Assembly (NCBI GenBank): GCA_943704495.1
Contig: CALSCR010000312.1
Location: 1 to 32,925, forward strand
Source of the DNA: Pigoraptor chileana
Lineage: Eukaryota; Opisthokonta; Filasterea
Length of the DNA stretch: 32,925 bases
Reading direction: 5' to 3'
Shown: one piece after another, positions 8,878 to 19,931 of the stretch
Numbering within the stretch: position 1 is the stretch's first letter
Layout: each line of letters opens with the position of its first letter
Notes under the pieces: model-generated
Told to the model about the DNA's origin: nothing
Seen by the model: the letters and a program-made list of their open reading frames with translations, nothing else
Databases searched by the model: none
Position numbers and translations under genes: made by a program

Positions 8878-10350
8878 ATGACTGTCAAGCTCTACGGAGT
8901 ACCTTACTCAACCTGCACACGCCGTGTGGCGACGTTCCTCAATGAGAAGAATGTTCCCTATGAGCTCATCCAGGTCGACTTGACTAAAGGAGAGCACAAG
9001 CTGCCCGAGTTCCTCAAGCTCCAGGTGCGATATTCGCATGTGCAGGTTGTCTGCCTCATCCATGAAGCCGTGCCGTGGTGAAAATGTCTGACGTTACCTT
9101 AAATTGCAATCGCCCTCACCGTCACAGCCCTTTGGCCAGATTCCTGCTCTCGTTGACGGCGACGTCCATGTGTTTGGTAGGTAATCACATGTGGAACGCG
9201 GACGCTTGGTTCAATCTTCCGCTGTTGATGAATGCTGACCTGAGGCTGATCTGCAATTTGTTTCACCGACGACAGAGTCCCGCGCCATCTGCCACTACAT
9301 TGAGGCCAAGTATTCTGCCGGCGGACCCGTCCTCATTCCGTTTGACGATGCTGCAAAGCTCGCGGCTGTCGAGCAATGGCTGAATGTCGAGGTCTCACAC
9401 TACAATCCCCCAGTCTCCGAGATTGTCGCAGAGGTAAGCATACCTTCTGCCCACCAATCTTATTTGAAATGTTAAGTGGGTTTCTCTTCCGTTGCAGTGT
9501 ATTAACATTTCTGTAATTTGCCGATCATGAAACTTAAATCATGCAGCTCGTGTGGAAGACAATGAATCCCGATTACAAACCGGATCTCGAGCATGTGGCG
9601 GCGCTTAAGAAGAAGCTGGAGCATGCACTCGACATTTACGAGGCGCACCTCGCGCACAACGAGTACCTCGCCGGGGCCGAGTTCAGCTTTGCCGATCTCA
9701 GCCATCTCCCGTACGGCGACTATCTGGTGCATGCTGGCCACGGGGATGTGTTTGAGAGCCGCCCGCACGTCAAACGGTGGTGGCACACAATCCACTCGCG
9801 CCCGTCGTTCCAGAAGGCCATCCGCCCACAGACAAGCGCAGGCGTGAGGGTGAGTTGGACGGAGTGCCTTTTCCCCTGGGACTTTGCTTGCCTCGCTCTT
9901 GTTGCTGAGTCCATGCCTTGGTTTTTCTTGATCTTTATCAGAATAATGACACAAATTTCTACCAATTTACAGTCTGCGATTGAGAAGGCCAAGGCTGTGG
10001 ACAGCGCCTCCAGGCCCACAACTCCCGCCAAGGTAGTGGCATCCTCTGGATCACGCCCGACGACTCCCGCTAAGGCAGTTGCTGCGACTGTGCCCGGTGG
10101 ATCACGCCCCACATCGTCTGCTGGAAAGGTAAGCGTATGCGTGCACGTAGTGTAGTACTCTCATTTCCTGAGCTGTGTGCCTTGCGTCTCGAGCGCCGAG
10201 TGGGTGTGGCCTAATACTGAACCAACAACTCCACATCACTCTGTGCGGGTGCAGCCTTCTTCGCGGCCCACGACCCCCGCAAAGACTGCATCAGGCGCCG
10301 TGCCTGCGTCAAACTCACGCCCTTCTTCACGAACGGGCGCTGCAAAGTAG
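8878..10350 (+). CDS. Glutathione S-transferase (phi-like) with SRPTTPAK-repeat tail
   Basis: Exons 8878-9024, 9128-9176, 9276-9433, 9547-9849, 9973-10128 and 10255-10350 give 302 residues with consistent phases. GSTs conjugate glutathione to electrophiles or reduce peroxides in the cytosol. The thioredoxin-like domain (1-80) shows YSTCTRRV with candidate catalytic Ser11, PFGQIPAL with the cis-Pro at 55, and the glutathione-contact pair E66-S67 in ESRAIC. The helical domain (95-218) contains YLAGAEFSFADLSHLPY and RPHVKRWWHTIHSRPSF, as in phi-class enzymes of plants and fungi. Residues 220-302, beyond the usual GST end, hold five spaced SRP(T/S)(T/S) units, three of them full SRPTTPAK, in an Ala/Val/Ser-rich disordered tail. 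The tail is encoded by its own two exons, which suggests later addition. Confidence 0.93.
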
Positions 10351-10873
10351 AGCCATCCAGACTCATTCACATTCACGATCTCCCCCGCCACCCACCCCTT
10401 GTGGAGTGACGACTGCACAATTACTTGCCCTGCACTGATTTCTGCCGCTTTTTTGTTATTTCCAATTTCGTTTTGCGTTACCTCGCCATATGAATGAACA
10501 CTTTTGTTCTTTGACACAATTTTATTGTTGGTTTCCTCTTGTTGTTGCACATCCATCCTTTTCTGTGTTCCACCGATACGAACTGTCATGTAAGACAGCG
10601 ATTGGGAAAATGTGGGACCGCAGATTATGGCTGCGCTGAGATAAACGTGATCCGGAGTAGATGCCCATAGATTTGCTTTTATTGGACAAAATGCGACGCA
10701 AGCGCAAACGCACGCAAAACGCATACCGGCGCAAACGCGGACGCATAGTTCTTTACAATGAGTTCATCCGAATATTCTGCAGTAGGGTGATACAACACTG
10801 ACAAGAATAAGCACAGGGAATGGATGGACAGCCACGTAACCACACGGAAGCAATATAAAGCTACAAGGCCGTG
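10351..10873. other. Convergent intergenic spacer
   Basis: About 520 bp between the 3' ends of the GST gene and the minus-strand Ser/Pro-rich gene. It contains a TTTTATTG at 10522, which reads AATAAA on the minus strand, and a similar site at about 10677. It also has a short GCGCAAACGC-type repeat near 10690-10745. No exon or RNA gene is seen. Confidence 0.5.
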
Positions 10874-13095
10874 TTATGTGCGTACCTCATCTTCGGACGT
10901 CTCGTCTGTGCTGCCCTTCTGCACACAAACACACACACAGAGAAAAGGGAGACCACATCTCGGTTAGTTTCCAATACCAAACAATTCAATAAATGTTCAC
11001 AAACACCATACACAGCAGTCTCAACGATGCTTTACCTGAAGCATCCTTGCGGCGTTGATTGACGGGCGCGCACGCACCGATCCGTCGTGGAGGCGCTTGT
11101 GGGACCCCCTGCCGTTTGCGCGCACAGGGTCGTCTGTCTCCATGGCCGCCGTTGACCAGTCGTCCTCCTGCATAGCAACCTGGCGGGTGGGGACGCGCGG
11201 ATGCGAGATGGGTTCCAGCGTCGGCCTGGGATGGAAGTCAAGCGACGGCGGAAAACTCGGTGCGGAAAAACCGCCTTCGAACATAGCCGAGCGGAAGGTA
11301 AACGAGTCGCCGTTTGAGGAAACATCGTCGGCACTGCTGAAGAGGTGGCGTTGGGGCCCCTTGCCACCAATGCTCGATGGAAGCTGGGCGCGTGTATTGC
11401 CACGAAAAGAGGCGCGGCGGCGACGGGCAGCCCCCGCGCGCCCGCACGGAAGATAGATCGGATCCGATAGGGCTGTGGCGGGTTGAGCGGGAGAAAGATG
11501 TAGGATTCACGTCAGTGTCATAGGCGCTGTGCCCATGGACTCCACAAGCGGGAGAAAGAAAGATAAAAAAATTGAGTTGCACAGAAAAGTGAGCAATGAA
11601 ATCAGCGGAGCACTCTCCACGTGGGCATCACAGAATCCACAAACAGGCGAAATGAAAACACAATCAATACCATTGCGATGTGCGATTCGATGTGTCTCTG
11701 TCTCTTGCGGGGGCGATGCGGGGCGGGGCGTCGGGCACGGCGTAGTTGGGGCCGTTGCGTGCACAGAAAAGTGCGACGGAGAAGGCCCGCCAAGGACAGT
11801 GGATGCAAATGCACTGCGCCCGGAGGAAATTCCACTGCCGGGCGAGAGGAGGGCGCTCGACAGGGCAGCCAGGCCTGATGACGTATGCGACGAGTCGAGG
11901 GATCCCGGACACGTCATCACTGAGTCAAAGGCGAGTGTCGGAATGGCCGGGAGAGACTGGCTGCGGTGGAAGCGCACGGTCTTGGGCCGCTTTCGTGGCG
12001 GCGACGCAGGCTCCAGCGGGGGCGAGTCGCGGGTGGCAGTGCCCGTGGCGTAGGCCGAGGGTGGGGGTGGGCGGGGGATAATCGCCGGGGGAGACTGACC
12101 GCGGCACATTGGACTGCGGGACGGCGACCGCGAGGCCATCAGCGACGACGATGCAACCGATGCGGTGGGCGAGATGCTCCGTGCGGCCGGCGCGTGCACG
12201 GCGGGCAGCTGGAATCCGGGCGAGCACGTGATGGTGGCGACGCTGCTGCGGTCCCCAAAACGGAGGGCGGAGGGGGGCGTGCCGTGCGCGTGCTGCAGTC
12301 CCGACGACAACACTGACAGCGGTGACAGTGACGTCGGGGACGGCATCAGCTGAAGCACGCCCAACAGCTCGGGGGATCCCGTTGGCGCCGTCCACGAGCG
12401 CTCTCGCCCGTGAAATATAACGGCGGTCTGCGTGGTGGAAGCATGCTCCTGCGTGTTTTGCGGGTGAATAAAGTCGGGTTGAGGGTGGAGGGAGGAGTGG
12501 AGGGGAACGCGACAGGTAACAAATTATAATGACAATATAATGGATATAACAGCAAGAGAACCACGACAGGCCGACAAGAATGCAACAGCAACTCACAAAT
12601 GCATCCGTCTCGGAAAGCGATTGGCGACCAAGGCGCTCCGACAGTCTTGCTATCTTGTCCTTCTTGAGGTCATCTTCTGTCGCCCGCGTCAGCATCTTGG
12701 CGCCGAAACTTGCAAATGTCGTGTTGTGGTGAGTTGTTGAACGCCCCTGCCCACTGGGACGCAGGGGCTGCACGCACGCATCAGACGAAAGAAAAATAGT
12801 AACAAACAAAGAATAACAAGCGAATGTTGGTGTAACGATGCGAGGGGACGCGGTCAGTACCACAGTAATATGAGACAGCCAGCAAAATAAAGCCCCGATG
12901 CTGACTCAGAGACATAAATGTTTGCAAAATGATGGCGTTGGATAACAGAGCTGAACCTTCGGTGGCTGTTGATTCCGTGAGAATGCTGAACACATAAGCG
13001 CAAAATGAAGTGCGCGTTGCCTTCTCACCTGCTGATGGCCTTGTTGTTGTTACGGATCCATTGGTGCGACGCAGTGGGGAAACGAGGCTGATCAT
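10874..13095 (-). CDS. Uncharacterised Ser/Pro-rich disordered protein
   Basis: Exons in order: 13095-13029, 12985-12957, 12767-12597, 12448-11671, 11472-11036, 10918-10874, phase-consistent, about 508 residues. I do not recognise a family. A charged helical stretch TEDDLKKDKIARLSERLG precedes a long low-complexity region with many SP and TP sites. At about residues 240-256 come a basic cluster PRKRPK, an RVxF-type PP1-docking motif KTVRF, and RSQSLP, which fits the 14-3-3 mode I motif. A second basic patch is RRRRASFRG, and the C-terminus is acidic (DETSEDE). This pattern suggests a phosphorylated, possibly nuclear, regulator. The large exons are secure. The 29-nt exon 2 is inferred only to satisfy phase. 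A simpler start is the ATG at 12695 in exon 3 (AAG before ATG), with the first two exons being 5' UTR or wrong. Intron 4 contains one copy of the 45-bp repeat. Confidence 0.6.
11504..11547 (-). repeat. Intronic 45-bp repeat copy, Ser/Pro-rich gene intron 4
   Basis: A nearly intact copy (GATTCACGTCAGTGTCATAG, then GCGCTGTGCCCATGGACTCC) is preceded by AAAGATGTAG and followed by GGGAGAAAGAAAG. It has the same linker and purine flank as the SF3B4 copies. It lies in the 198-bp intron 11473-11670, about 30 bp from the 3' splice site, and matches transcription orientation as elsewhere. Confidence 0.85.
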
Positions 13096-13527
13096 GGGTG
13101 CGCAAACAAAAACAAGAGAAGAAGAAATGAGTGAGAAGAGCAGAGGAAGTTGCCATCTCCACTGGAAGGAAGCACAAACAACGCACGAGTTACCAATACC
13201 TTCAAATCAATGCAGCTCTTTAGCACGAACTGAGCAAAAGATGGAATGGCATCAATCCAGTGTGTTCGGTCACACAAAACGGATTGCAGCACCGAATATA
13301 ATAGGAACGGGTGACTCTTCAATTGTTGTAGCGAAACCTTGCTTTATAAAACAAGTCGAGGTTGTTTGTTGCTTTGCCGATCCGGCAAGTTGCTTCCTCT
13401 CACATGCGGATGATCCTCTGTTGTGTGGCGTTTGTGTGCTGGCTGTGTGCTGGCCTGGCATGGCTCGGTTAATGTGGTTCGTGTCTGTGCTTGCATCTGG
13501 TCGTCTGTGCAGGTGAGTCCATTGCCT

Positions 13528-13672
13528 CACAGACACACACACACACAGACACACACACAGACACACACACAGACCACACACAGACACACACACACAGACA
13601 CACACACACACAGCACACACACACACACACACAGACACACACACACACACACAGACACACACACTCACACAC
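13528..13672. repeat. (CA)n microsatellite with GACA interruptions
   Basis: About 145 bp of ACACAC interrupted at near-regular intervals by AGACAC or AGCACAC units, giving a higher-order pattern. It is intergenic, upstream of CFAP99. It produces long meaningless open frames on both strands. Confidence 0.9.
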
Positions 13673-13980
13673 GGGCTCCCAGACCTAAACACGCACGCAG
13701 AAACCACACAGAGTAGACTGGCAGTCTGACACAGTCGCGTGTTCCAACCCAAATTCAGCCAGGAAAACGCCGCAATTTAGGACTGTGGTAACACCATCGC
13801 ATCATCCGCTTCACCCCTCAGTGTCGGGCGCGTGCCCATACATTCTCATAATTACGGGGCGCGTCAGCGAGGGGCCATCCGCCATGAAACATTTCACTCT
13901 GAATTAGCGTTTGTATGGAAGCAACGCCAATTCGCACAAATGCATCCGGGGTGGGGAATGTGTCCATGTCCAGACATCAG

Positions 13981-13997
13981 CACGTGATATCACGTGA
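13981..13997. promoter_or_regulatory. Tandem CACGTG palindromes
   Basis: CACGTGAT at 13981-13988 is followed immediately by TCACGTGA at 13990-13997, so two E-box/G-box cores lie 10 bp apart, about one helical turn. The pair is about 265 bp upstream of the CFAP99 start. Binding by a bHLH or bZIP dimer is inferred. Confidence 0.45.
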
Positions 13998-14261
13998 ATA
14001 GGATTGGGAGAGAGTAAATCCCGCAGATCACCATGACGACCCATTATGGATCAACTAGAGAGCAGTTATGGGTGATTATGATTACACAAAAACAAAAGAT
14101 CACAAAGGAACTGTTTCGTTACAGAAGTTCATAGTAGCGACAAGGGCAGCACCTTTATTTGGATGACAGTTCGTTTTGGCCTGCGTTTGTTGTGGGAATT
14201 TCAATGCCTGTGAACGTGTGAATCTTCCCGCGACACGCGTGCCCACTCGACGGCGCGTTGG

Positions 14262-17200
14262 ATGTCATCTTTGTCGACTGCCGCCGCCCAGAGACCGCTC
14301 TTTCGGGGGGAGGATAACGGCGGCGGCGGAAAGCCATCTGTTGCTAGTGGTGGCGTTGGGGCGGCTGGCGGTGGCATCGGGCGAAAGCTATCTGAAGGCC
14401 GCATCTTCCCCTCGATTTTCGACTCGAACCGTGTATCCCTGAGCCCAACAGAGCGTGGCGTCAGCGTCACTCAAAGCGCAGTTCCGCGCAAGGTGCAAGG
14501 TCTTGACATGCAGAAAGGCAGTGGTGGCGCTTCAAAGATGGAATCACGCAACACGGGTGACTACAGCATGTCGCGGTCGGCATCTGGTCAAATACCCTCG
14601 CAGCCATTGTCGCACCGGCAAATTCTTGCCGTCTGTTGCACGCTCTTGGACGGGTTTAACGTTAATGCGACAACCAGTGAGGAGTATGTTGACGATTTCT
14701 TTGCGAGGAAAGGATGCCCGGTGTCGGATCCGAGTGACCGGGCACTTGTGGACCAAATATTTGGTGGTTGTGCGCGTCACTCAAAAATACTCAATGCGGC
14801 GGTCGCCGGTTTCTACTCATCGACGGGCGAGACGTGCCTGCGGAGTGAACGGAGTCTGTATGTGACACTGCTATACCTTGCCATATTCCGGCTGGATGAT
14901 CTGGGCTTTCCGCACTTCAAAAAGTTTGTCAAGTCGCAAGATCCTTACAGAATGCACCGGCTCCTCGCCTACATATTCGATGCAAAAAGGCTCGAGCGGG
15001 AGCTGCGTGACGAGTGGAGTCGCTTGTACGATGCCTCATACGTGCAAGCCAATCTTGTGCAGCCCATCATGCGCGCCATTCCCGCCGCAACCGATCTCAT
15101 TTCGAAGCTGGAAGAGGTGCTCAACAACGGCACCGTGGGCATACCGTCGCGGCCGGCTCAGGCAACGACAGAGCCCAAGCCCTTCAAACTGACGCGCCCA
15201 CGCCCGCGGCTCATCCCGGAGCCCGTTGCAATTCCAACCATGCCAAAGGCTCGTGATGTGCCGCAGACGACTTACGCTGGCGGTTTTGAGCGAGAGGATC
15301 TTGCTCGTCAGAAGGACGATAACCGCCGCAAGGCCGAGGAATTGCTGCGCGAGTCGAATCGGCGCCCGTTTGAATGCGCGCGCAGAACGGTCAGCGAGAA
15401 GACAAAGCTTGTGCGGCTGGAGATTGAGAACGAGAGGCTGGCGCAGCTGCAGTTCGACAAGCCCAAGGCACTGCCCCTGCCGCCGCCCGCTGAAAATGCG
15501 CCGATAAAGCTGAATACGGCCGCGATTCTTCGCGAGGAAGTCGTCTTTCGTCGCAAGGAAGAGCTCGAGGCGCGCAAGCTGGCTATGCTTGAGTCTGGCG
15601 CACAGGTACAGTCGGCTTGGCGGTTCTTAATGTTTTGTGCAGGTCCTCCTCTCTAGTGATGTAGAAATCAGTGCTGTGTCATTTTGTGAGCCATATCTGG
15701 GTCTCATTGCTTTACCTACTTCGATTTTCCGTTGGGCCTGATATAGGACACGAGCGCATTTGAAAAGTGGCAGGAAGAGCAGCGCAAGCAGCAGTTGGCG
15801 CGCGACATTGAAGAGATTGAGCGACGGCACCTCGAGGGGCTCCTCAGCTACGAGGAAGCCATAGCCGCACGACAGGCGGTTGCCAAGGGCAACAGGGAAG
15901 TGGTCGTGGCAATGCAGTCTGAGGCCGAGCGAATGCTTGACGAGGCCCGGAAACAACGCGAATTGGAGGAAGAGGAGAACCGCAGGCTGGTGGAGCTCAC
16001 AAACCAAATGCACTTGAATGCTGTCGAAGCGAAGATCAAGGTGCAGGAGTCGAAGCAGAAGATCGGTGAGTGGTAATGCGATGTGCCCGTTTTGGGAGCA
16101 TGCTGAGATTTTTGTGTATGTGTGGTATGGCATGCATGCACGTGTGCTTATGTGCATGTGCGTGTGCCCCCCCCCCACCCCCTGCGTCTGTCGCTGATTG
16201 TGTTGTGTTGTGCACCCCCCGCCCACACCCGTGCAGTCATGGAGGTGACACGTGATCTTGAGCAGATGAAACTTCAGGCCGAGGCTGAAGAGGCGGCCGA
16301 GCGGGAAAAGCGCGCGGAGCTCATCCGCCAAATCAGGGCTCTCGAGAGTGTACCCTTGTCAAAGACTAAATTTGTCGATCTGTCGGAGACGTCTGGACTC
16401 GGATTGCTCTCTGAAATGTCCGTCCTTGAGGTGGGGTTTGTGTCGCTGAATCGGACTGATGCAACGAGTCGATTGCTGTATGAGTTATAGTTCTAGTCCT
16501 ACAACTGCTGCGTGACGTGTGATTGGTTGAGCTTGCATGTTCATTTTGTGTGCTTACGTTAGTCGTTTTCCTCACTCCCGTGGTTGGCGTAGCTGCGAGA
16601 GCGGATTGCGCTGCTCAAGATGCGCATTGAGCAGGACGAGGAGGCCAAGCGGAAGGAAATTCTGCAGGGCAAGCAGCAGAAGGAGCAGAGCCTCATGGCA
16701 AAGCTCGACAAGATTTCTCGTCACAGAGCAGAGGAGGGTCGGCAGGCGGCCATTCGGTGCGTTATATGTATATATCTTAATATCTTATGTGTATGTGTGC
16801 GTGTGTGGATGCGTGGGATATTTGTGATGAACACACCAGGGGTTTTTCGTGATGCTGTCTTATGAAGTTTTATATGTTGCTGGTAATGCTAGGTCTAATC
16901 TGTTGCGATGTGATGCGTTTTTACTTTGTACGCAGTAATGAGCTGAAGAAAGTATCGACAAAGGATGAGCTCAAAGACAAGCGAATATTGGAACTTCAGC
17001 GAAAAGTAGAGCAAAAGCGAACAGGTGTGTGCGTGCGAGTGTGGATATGTGATACATGCGCGTGTGTGTGTGTGCGTGTGTGTGTTTGTGGATATGCGGT
17101 GTGTGGTCGTATGCTTTCGTGCCATTTGTGCACCTGTCAGCCAATCGGTATTCATTCTGAGCTCATATGATACTTCATAATGTGTGTTTCCACAACGAAC

Positions 17201-17650
17201 AGAACGGTTTCGGGATCGTGAAAAGACGCAACAAAAGCCGCAGCCGTACCGTGTGCGGAGCAGGGACTTTGATTCGGTGGGTGGTCTTGTGTGTGTATGT
17301 GTGTGTGCGTGTGCGTGGGTATGTGTGTGTGTGCGTGTTTGTGTGTGCATTCTGTATCTTTCTCGCGTCGTTTGCTTTTCTGGCATTTATAGTGCAGACA
17401 TAAATGTTGATTGATGAGAAAGCAAGCCCGCTGACAATGCACTTTGTTGGGTTTACAGGCGTATATGGAGGAACTGCGCTATCAGGAGATGGAGGACTCG
17501 CAACAGCGCGCCGCAAAAAATCGCATGCGGCTGACACCCGAGATGCCCCGCCTGTCGCACACGCTCGCACTGACCACGCGGGACTACGGGGCGGGGGAGA
17601 GCCCGCCGATTGGGCGCAAGCACGACCTCATTGCAATGGCCCACCGATAG
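14262..17650 (+). CDS. CFAP99: Cilia- and flagella-associated protein 99
   Basis: Exons 14262-15605, 15747-16065, 16237-16430, 16593-16756, 16936-17024, 17203-17276 and 17459-17650 give 791 residues with all phases consistent. CFAP99 is an axonemal coiled-coil protein found in ciliated eukaryotes. About 110 Ser/Gly-rich residues come first. A globular helical domain follows, with CCTLLDGFNVN, DQIFGGCARHSKILNAAVAGFY, LRSERSLYVTLLYLAIFRLDDLGF and DEWSRLYDASYVQANLVQPI. Next are a proline-rich linker (FKLTRPRPRLIPEP) and the conserved APIKLNTAAILREE at about 413. The rest is a long highly charged coiled coil, including EIERRHLEGLLSYEEAIAAR, ending near PPIGRKHDLIAMAHR. I assign the family from this domain order and these motifs by memory, not by alignment. 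Introns carry GT-rich sequence. The exon 3/4 acceptor is TAG (GGCGTAG). Confidence 0.85.
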
Positions 17651-17902
17651 CTCTTGTTGGCGTTGTGCGCGTGCGTTCGCTCTGCTGCGTTGTATTGTGC
17701 TGTGCTTGGCCGGCTTGCTGCGTGTGCGTGTGTGCGTGTGTGGCGCTGAGGTGCACCACTACTGTACAGCGTGCACGGCTTGGCATGGCCTGTCGGCTTG
17801 CGTGTGTTGACCAACCAATTTTGTGTTGAGAATGTGTATGTGTGTTGAGGTGCAGACACGGTTTGTATGTATATTCGAAATGAAATGTCTGACGGGCGCT
17901 GG
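17651..17902. other. Convergent spacer between CFAP99 and REC114
   Basis: About 250 bp separating two 3' ends, GT-rich on the plus strand (GTGTGCGTGTGTGG near 17720). No gene is seen, and both transcripts probably end within it. Confidence 0.5.
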
Positions 17903-19351
17903 TCACACGTCGGCTTGCTGCAAAATTCGCCGCAGCTGCCTCTCAACACTGCACACGAACTCGGGGAACGTCTCATCTGCGAGGCATTGGCGGATGAACG
18001 CCGACAAGCCCGGCTCATCGCCATCGTCAGAAAGCGTGTGTGGCATGCTTCCATTCAGTAACGCCTGGAACGAAAGAAGTTGGAGAGATTGTATGAGAAC
18101 GAGAAAGCCGCATATAGAGAGCTTTTGCTCTCAGAATGGCCAGCAGCTTTCTGTGTCAGCGCACCTGTGCTGTTGCCCTGATGGTCATGCCATCGTTGAA
18201 AACGCCGCGCGTATGAAGGGCAGTCGGCGTAAGGGCAGTTAGCGTAAGGGCAGTCGGCGTAAGGACAGTCCGCACAGGCGGCGCGGCGCTCTGACGTGGC
18301 TGCGATTGCAGCGGCGCTGTTTGCACAACAGCCGCTGCAGCCGGATGCGGATGGACAGGCCCATGCTGCTGTGCGGCCAACTCGAGCACTCCGTCGCCAC
18401 GTGAGGCGCGCGCATTTTGTGGCTGCGCTGTGTCCACCTGGGCCACTGAATCGCTGCCGCGTGCTGCTGGGTGTGAGTCTGCATGACCGTTGGGCGCCGC
18501 TGGTTGGGAGACTGGCTGTGGTGGCCGCTGGGCAGGCCCCGTCTCTCCAGCGGGATCAGGTATTCTCCTCACAACAGCACTGATGTCTATGAATCTTGCC
18601 AACGACGCCACAAATTCGTTCGTCACACACCGCGTTTGTGGCGCTGCCGTGGCACGACCCGAAGCACTGGAATGCGACGGATGCGCAAATTTGATCCTCG
18701 CGCGGCGTACATCCTGACCGTCCCTGAAGTAGAAAGTGACGACGTCCTTACAGCAAACAACCCGCAGACGCGTGGCGCCATTGAAAAGGGGCCGGTTTTC
18801 CTGCGTTTCGTCTGCAGGATTAGAATGATGCGAAATTGATGCATGTGGATGCGTTTACACCCGGCCGAGAAGAGTGCTCGTGCCGAACACGGCACTGGTC
18901 CCGGCATACCAGCAGCATGTTTCCACTCGCAACCATGAGGTAGCCGACGTCCGTCACTGTCAGCCACACATCCTCGAATGGAGATGCCATGTGCTGCACA
19001 GACGGGTGGAAGAAGGGGGAGGGGATGTGGTCAGGCCGCTTGGTGTCGTGTGGATGTAAGACTGAAAATAAATACGGCACCAATCAGACGCACTGCAGTA
19101 ACATGCCATTGATCCACTTGGTCGCACACGGCTCCACTCACTTTCCACTCGCCCGTCGCACTGCGGACACCGACAGTGGCTGTCGCATGACCCTGCACAT
19201 CGTCATGCGCCTGCGTCATCGGCATTTGTGATTCTGCAAAAGCGCGGGATGAGACATGACCAAGTGGATCGCTCTCTGTTGCTGCCGGTACAAACCGAGC
19301 ATACTTGTCCAGCTTCCATGAATTTGGAGCGGCGGGTGCATGCGCGCCCAT
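17903..19351 (-). CDS. REC114: Meiotic recombination protein REC114 homologue
   Basis: Exons 19351-19142, 18993-18861, 18811-18165 and 18064-17903 give 383 residues with consistent phases. REC114 works with MEI4 (and IHO1/Mer2) to activate Spo11 and make meiotic double-strand breaks. The N-terminal signature is present: SWKLDKYARFVPA, close to the YARFVP of animal REC114. A split PH-like domain follows: FEDVWLTVTDVGYLMVASGNMLL, TRLRVVCCKDVVTFYFRDGQ, then a long helix CVTNEFVASLARFID. A Pro/Gln/Ala-rich linker of about 140 residues carries a TLTPTAL repeat. The C-terminal conserved region (FIRQCLADETFPEFVCSVERQLRRIL) matches the helix by which REC114 binds MEI4. All conserved blocks are present in family order, but sequence identity is low and I had no search. 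The exon 2 donor is GTGTAA, chosen for phase. Confidence 0.8.
18216..18270. repeat. 15-bp coding minisatellite in REC114 exon 3
   Basis: Three and a half tandem units of AAGGGCAGTCGGCGT (second unit with TTAGC for TCGGC) begin at 18216. Read on the minus strand they encode the TLTPTAL-type repeat of REC114. The unit length is a multiple of three, so copy-number change would keep the frame. Confidence 0.85.
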
Positions 19352-19931
19352 TGTCACGAATGAGATGGCGTAGATGAGTTTCGCTGTGAGAAAATGATTT
19401 ATTCTATATTGACGTTTAACTGGTCAATTTTGTGAATCTCCTTCAGTTGGCGGACGGTGGGTAAAATGCAAGAGTCCATTTTTGGGTAATCGGTGGTGTA
19501 ACGGCAGGGACTCGTTACCGACGGGTGCAGATTTTTGTCTGACGTCATCAATCCGAGCGAAGCGCTTGACAGGGTTAGTATTGTCCTTCCTCAGGACAGA
19601 CTCAAATGTATGTGCAAAGCCAAAGCCAAAATAAATCTGCTCAACTCAAAAGTTCACCAATACGACAAATCTCCACCATATAAATGAAAAATTAAAGGCT
19701 CCACACAATGCATCGCACAGCTTTGCACAGCATAAATAAATATTATATTAAAGCGCGCGTTCCTTCCACATTCTGCATAAGTGCGACGCGCCAAACGTTT
19801 CACATTGAACTATACAGACGACGACGGTAGCCGACAGTCAATAGAACCAACAGTTCCGTGAGCCGCGCCGCCACACGAAGTGGCGCAAACATTCGTGCGG
19901 AAACAGGGCCGATGAATGAATGCCTGGTTCC
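19352..19931. other. Spacer between REC114 start and GT61 3' end
   Basis: About 580 bp, AT-rich at 19620-19760. It contains a CRE-like TGACGTCA at 19540-19547, about 190 bp upstream of REC114. No exon or RNA gene is visible. It should hold the GT61 3' UTR and the REC114 promoter. Confidence 0.5.

Larger units (their letters stand above)
13096..14261. other. Divergent intergenic region upstream of CFAP99
   Basis: About 1.17 kb between the Ser/Pro-rich gene and CFAP99. It includes the CA microsatellite at 13528-13672 and paired CACGTG palindromes at 13981-13997, both listed separately. A minus-strand open stretch at about 13192-13340 looks protein-like and splices in phase into later sequence, but I could not make it a gene (see findings). 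Nothing else is visible. Confidence 0.45.

Noticed and set aside
13423-13752. Open frames of Cys/Val or Thr/His repeats on both strands
   Set aside because: These are translations of the (CA)n/(GT)n microsatellite. The same holds for frames at 23590-23920, 27503-27956 and 1118-1465.
14455-15577. Alternative frames on both strands within CFAP99 exon 1
   Set aside because: They overlap a 448-codon exon with clear CFAP99 motifs, and composition is Arg/Cys-rich as expected for out-of-frame reading.
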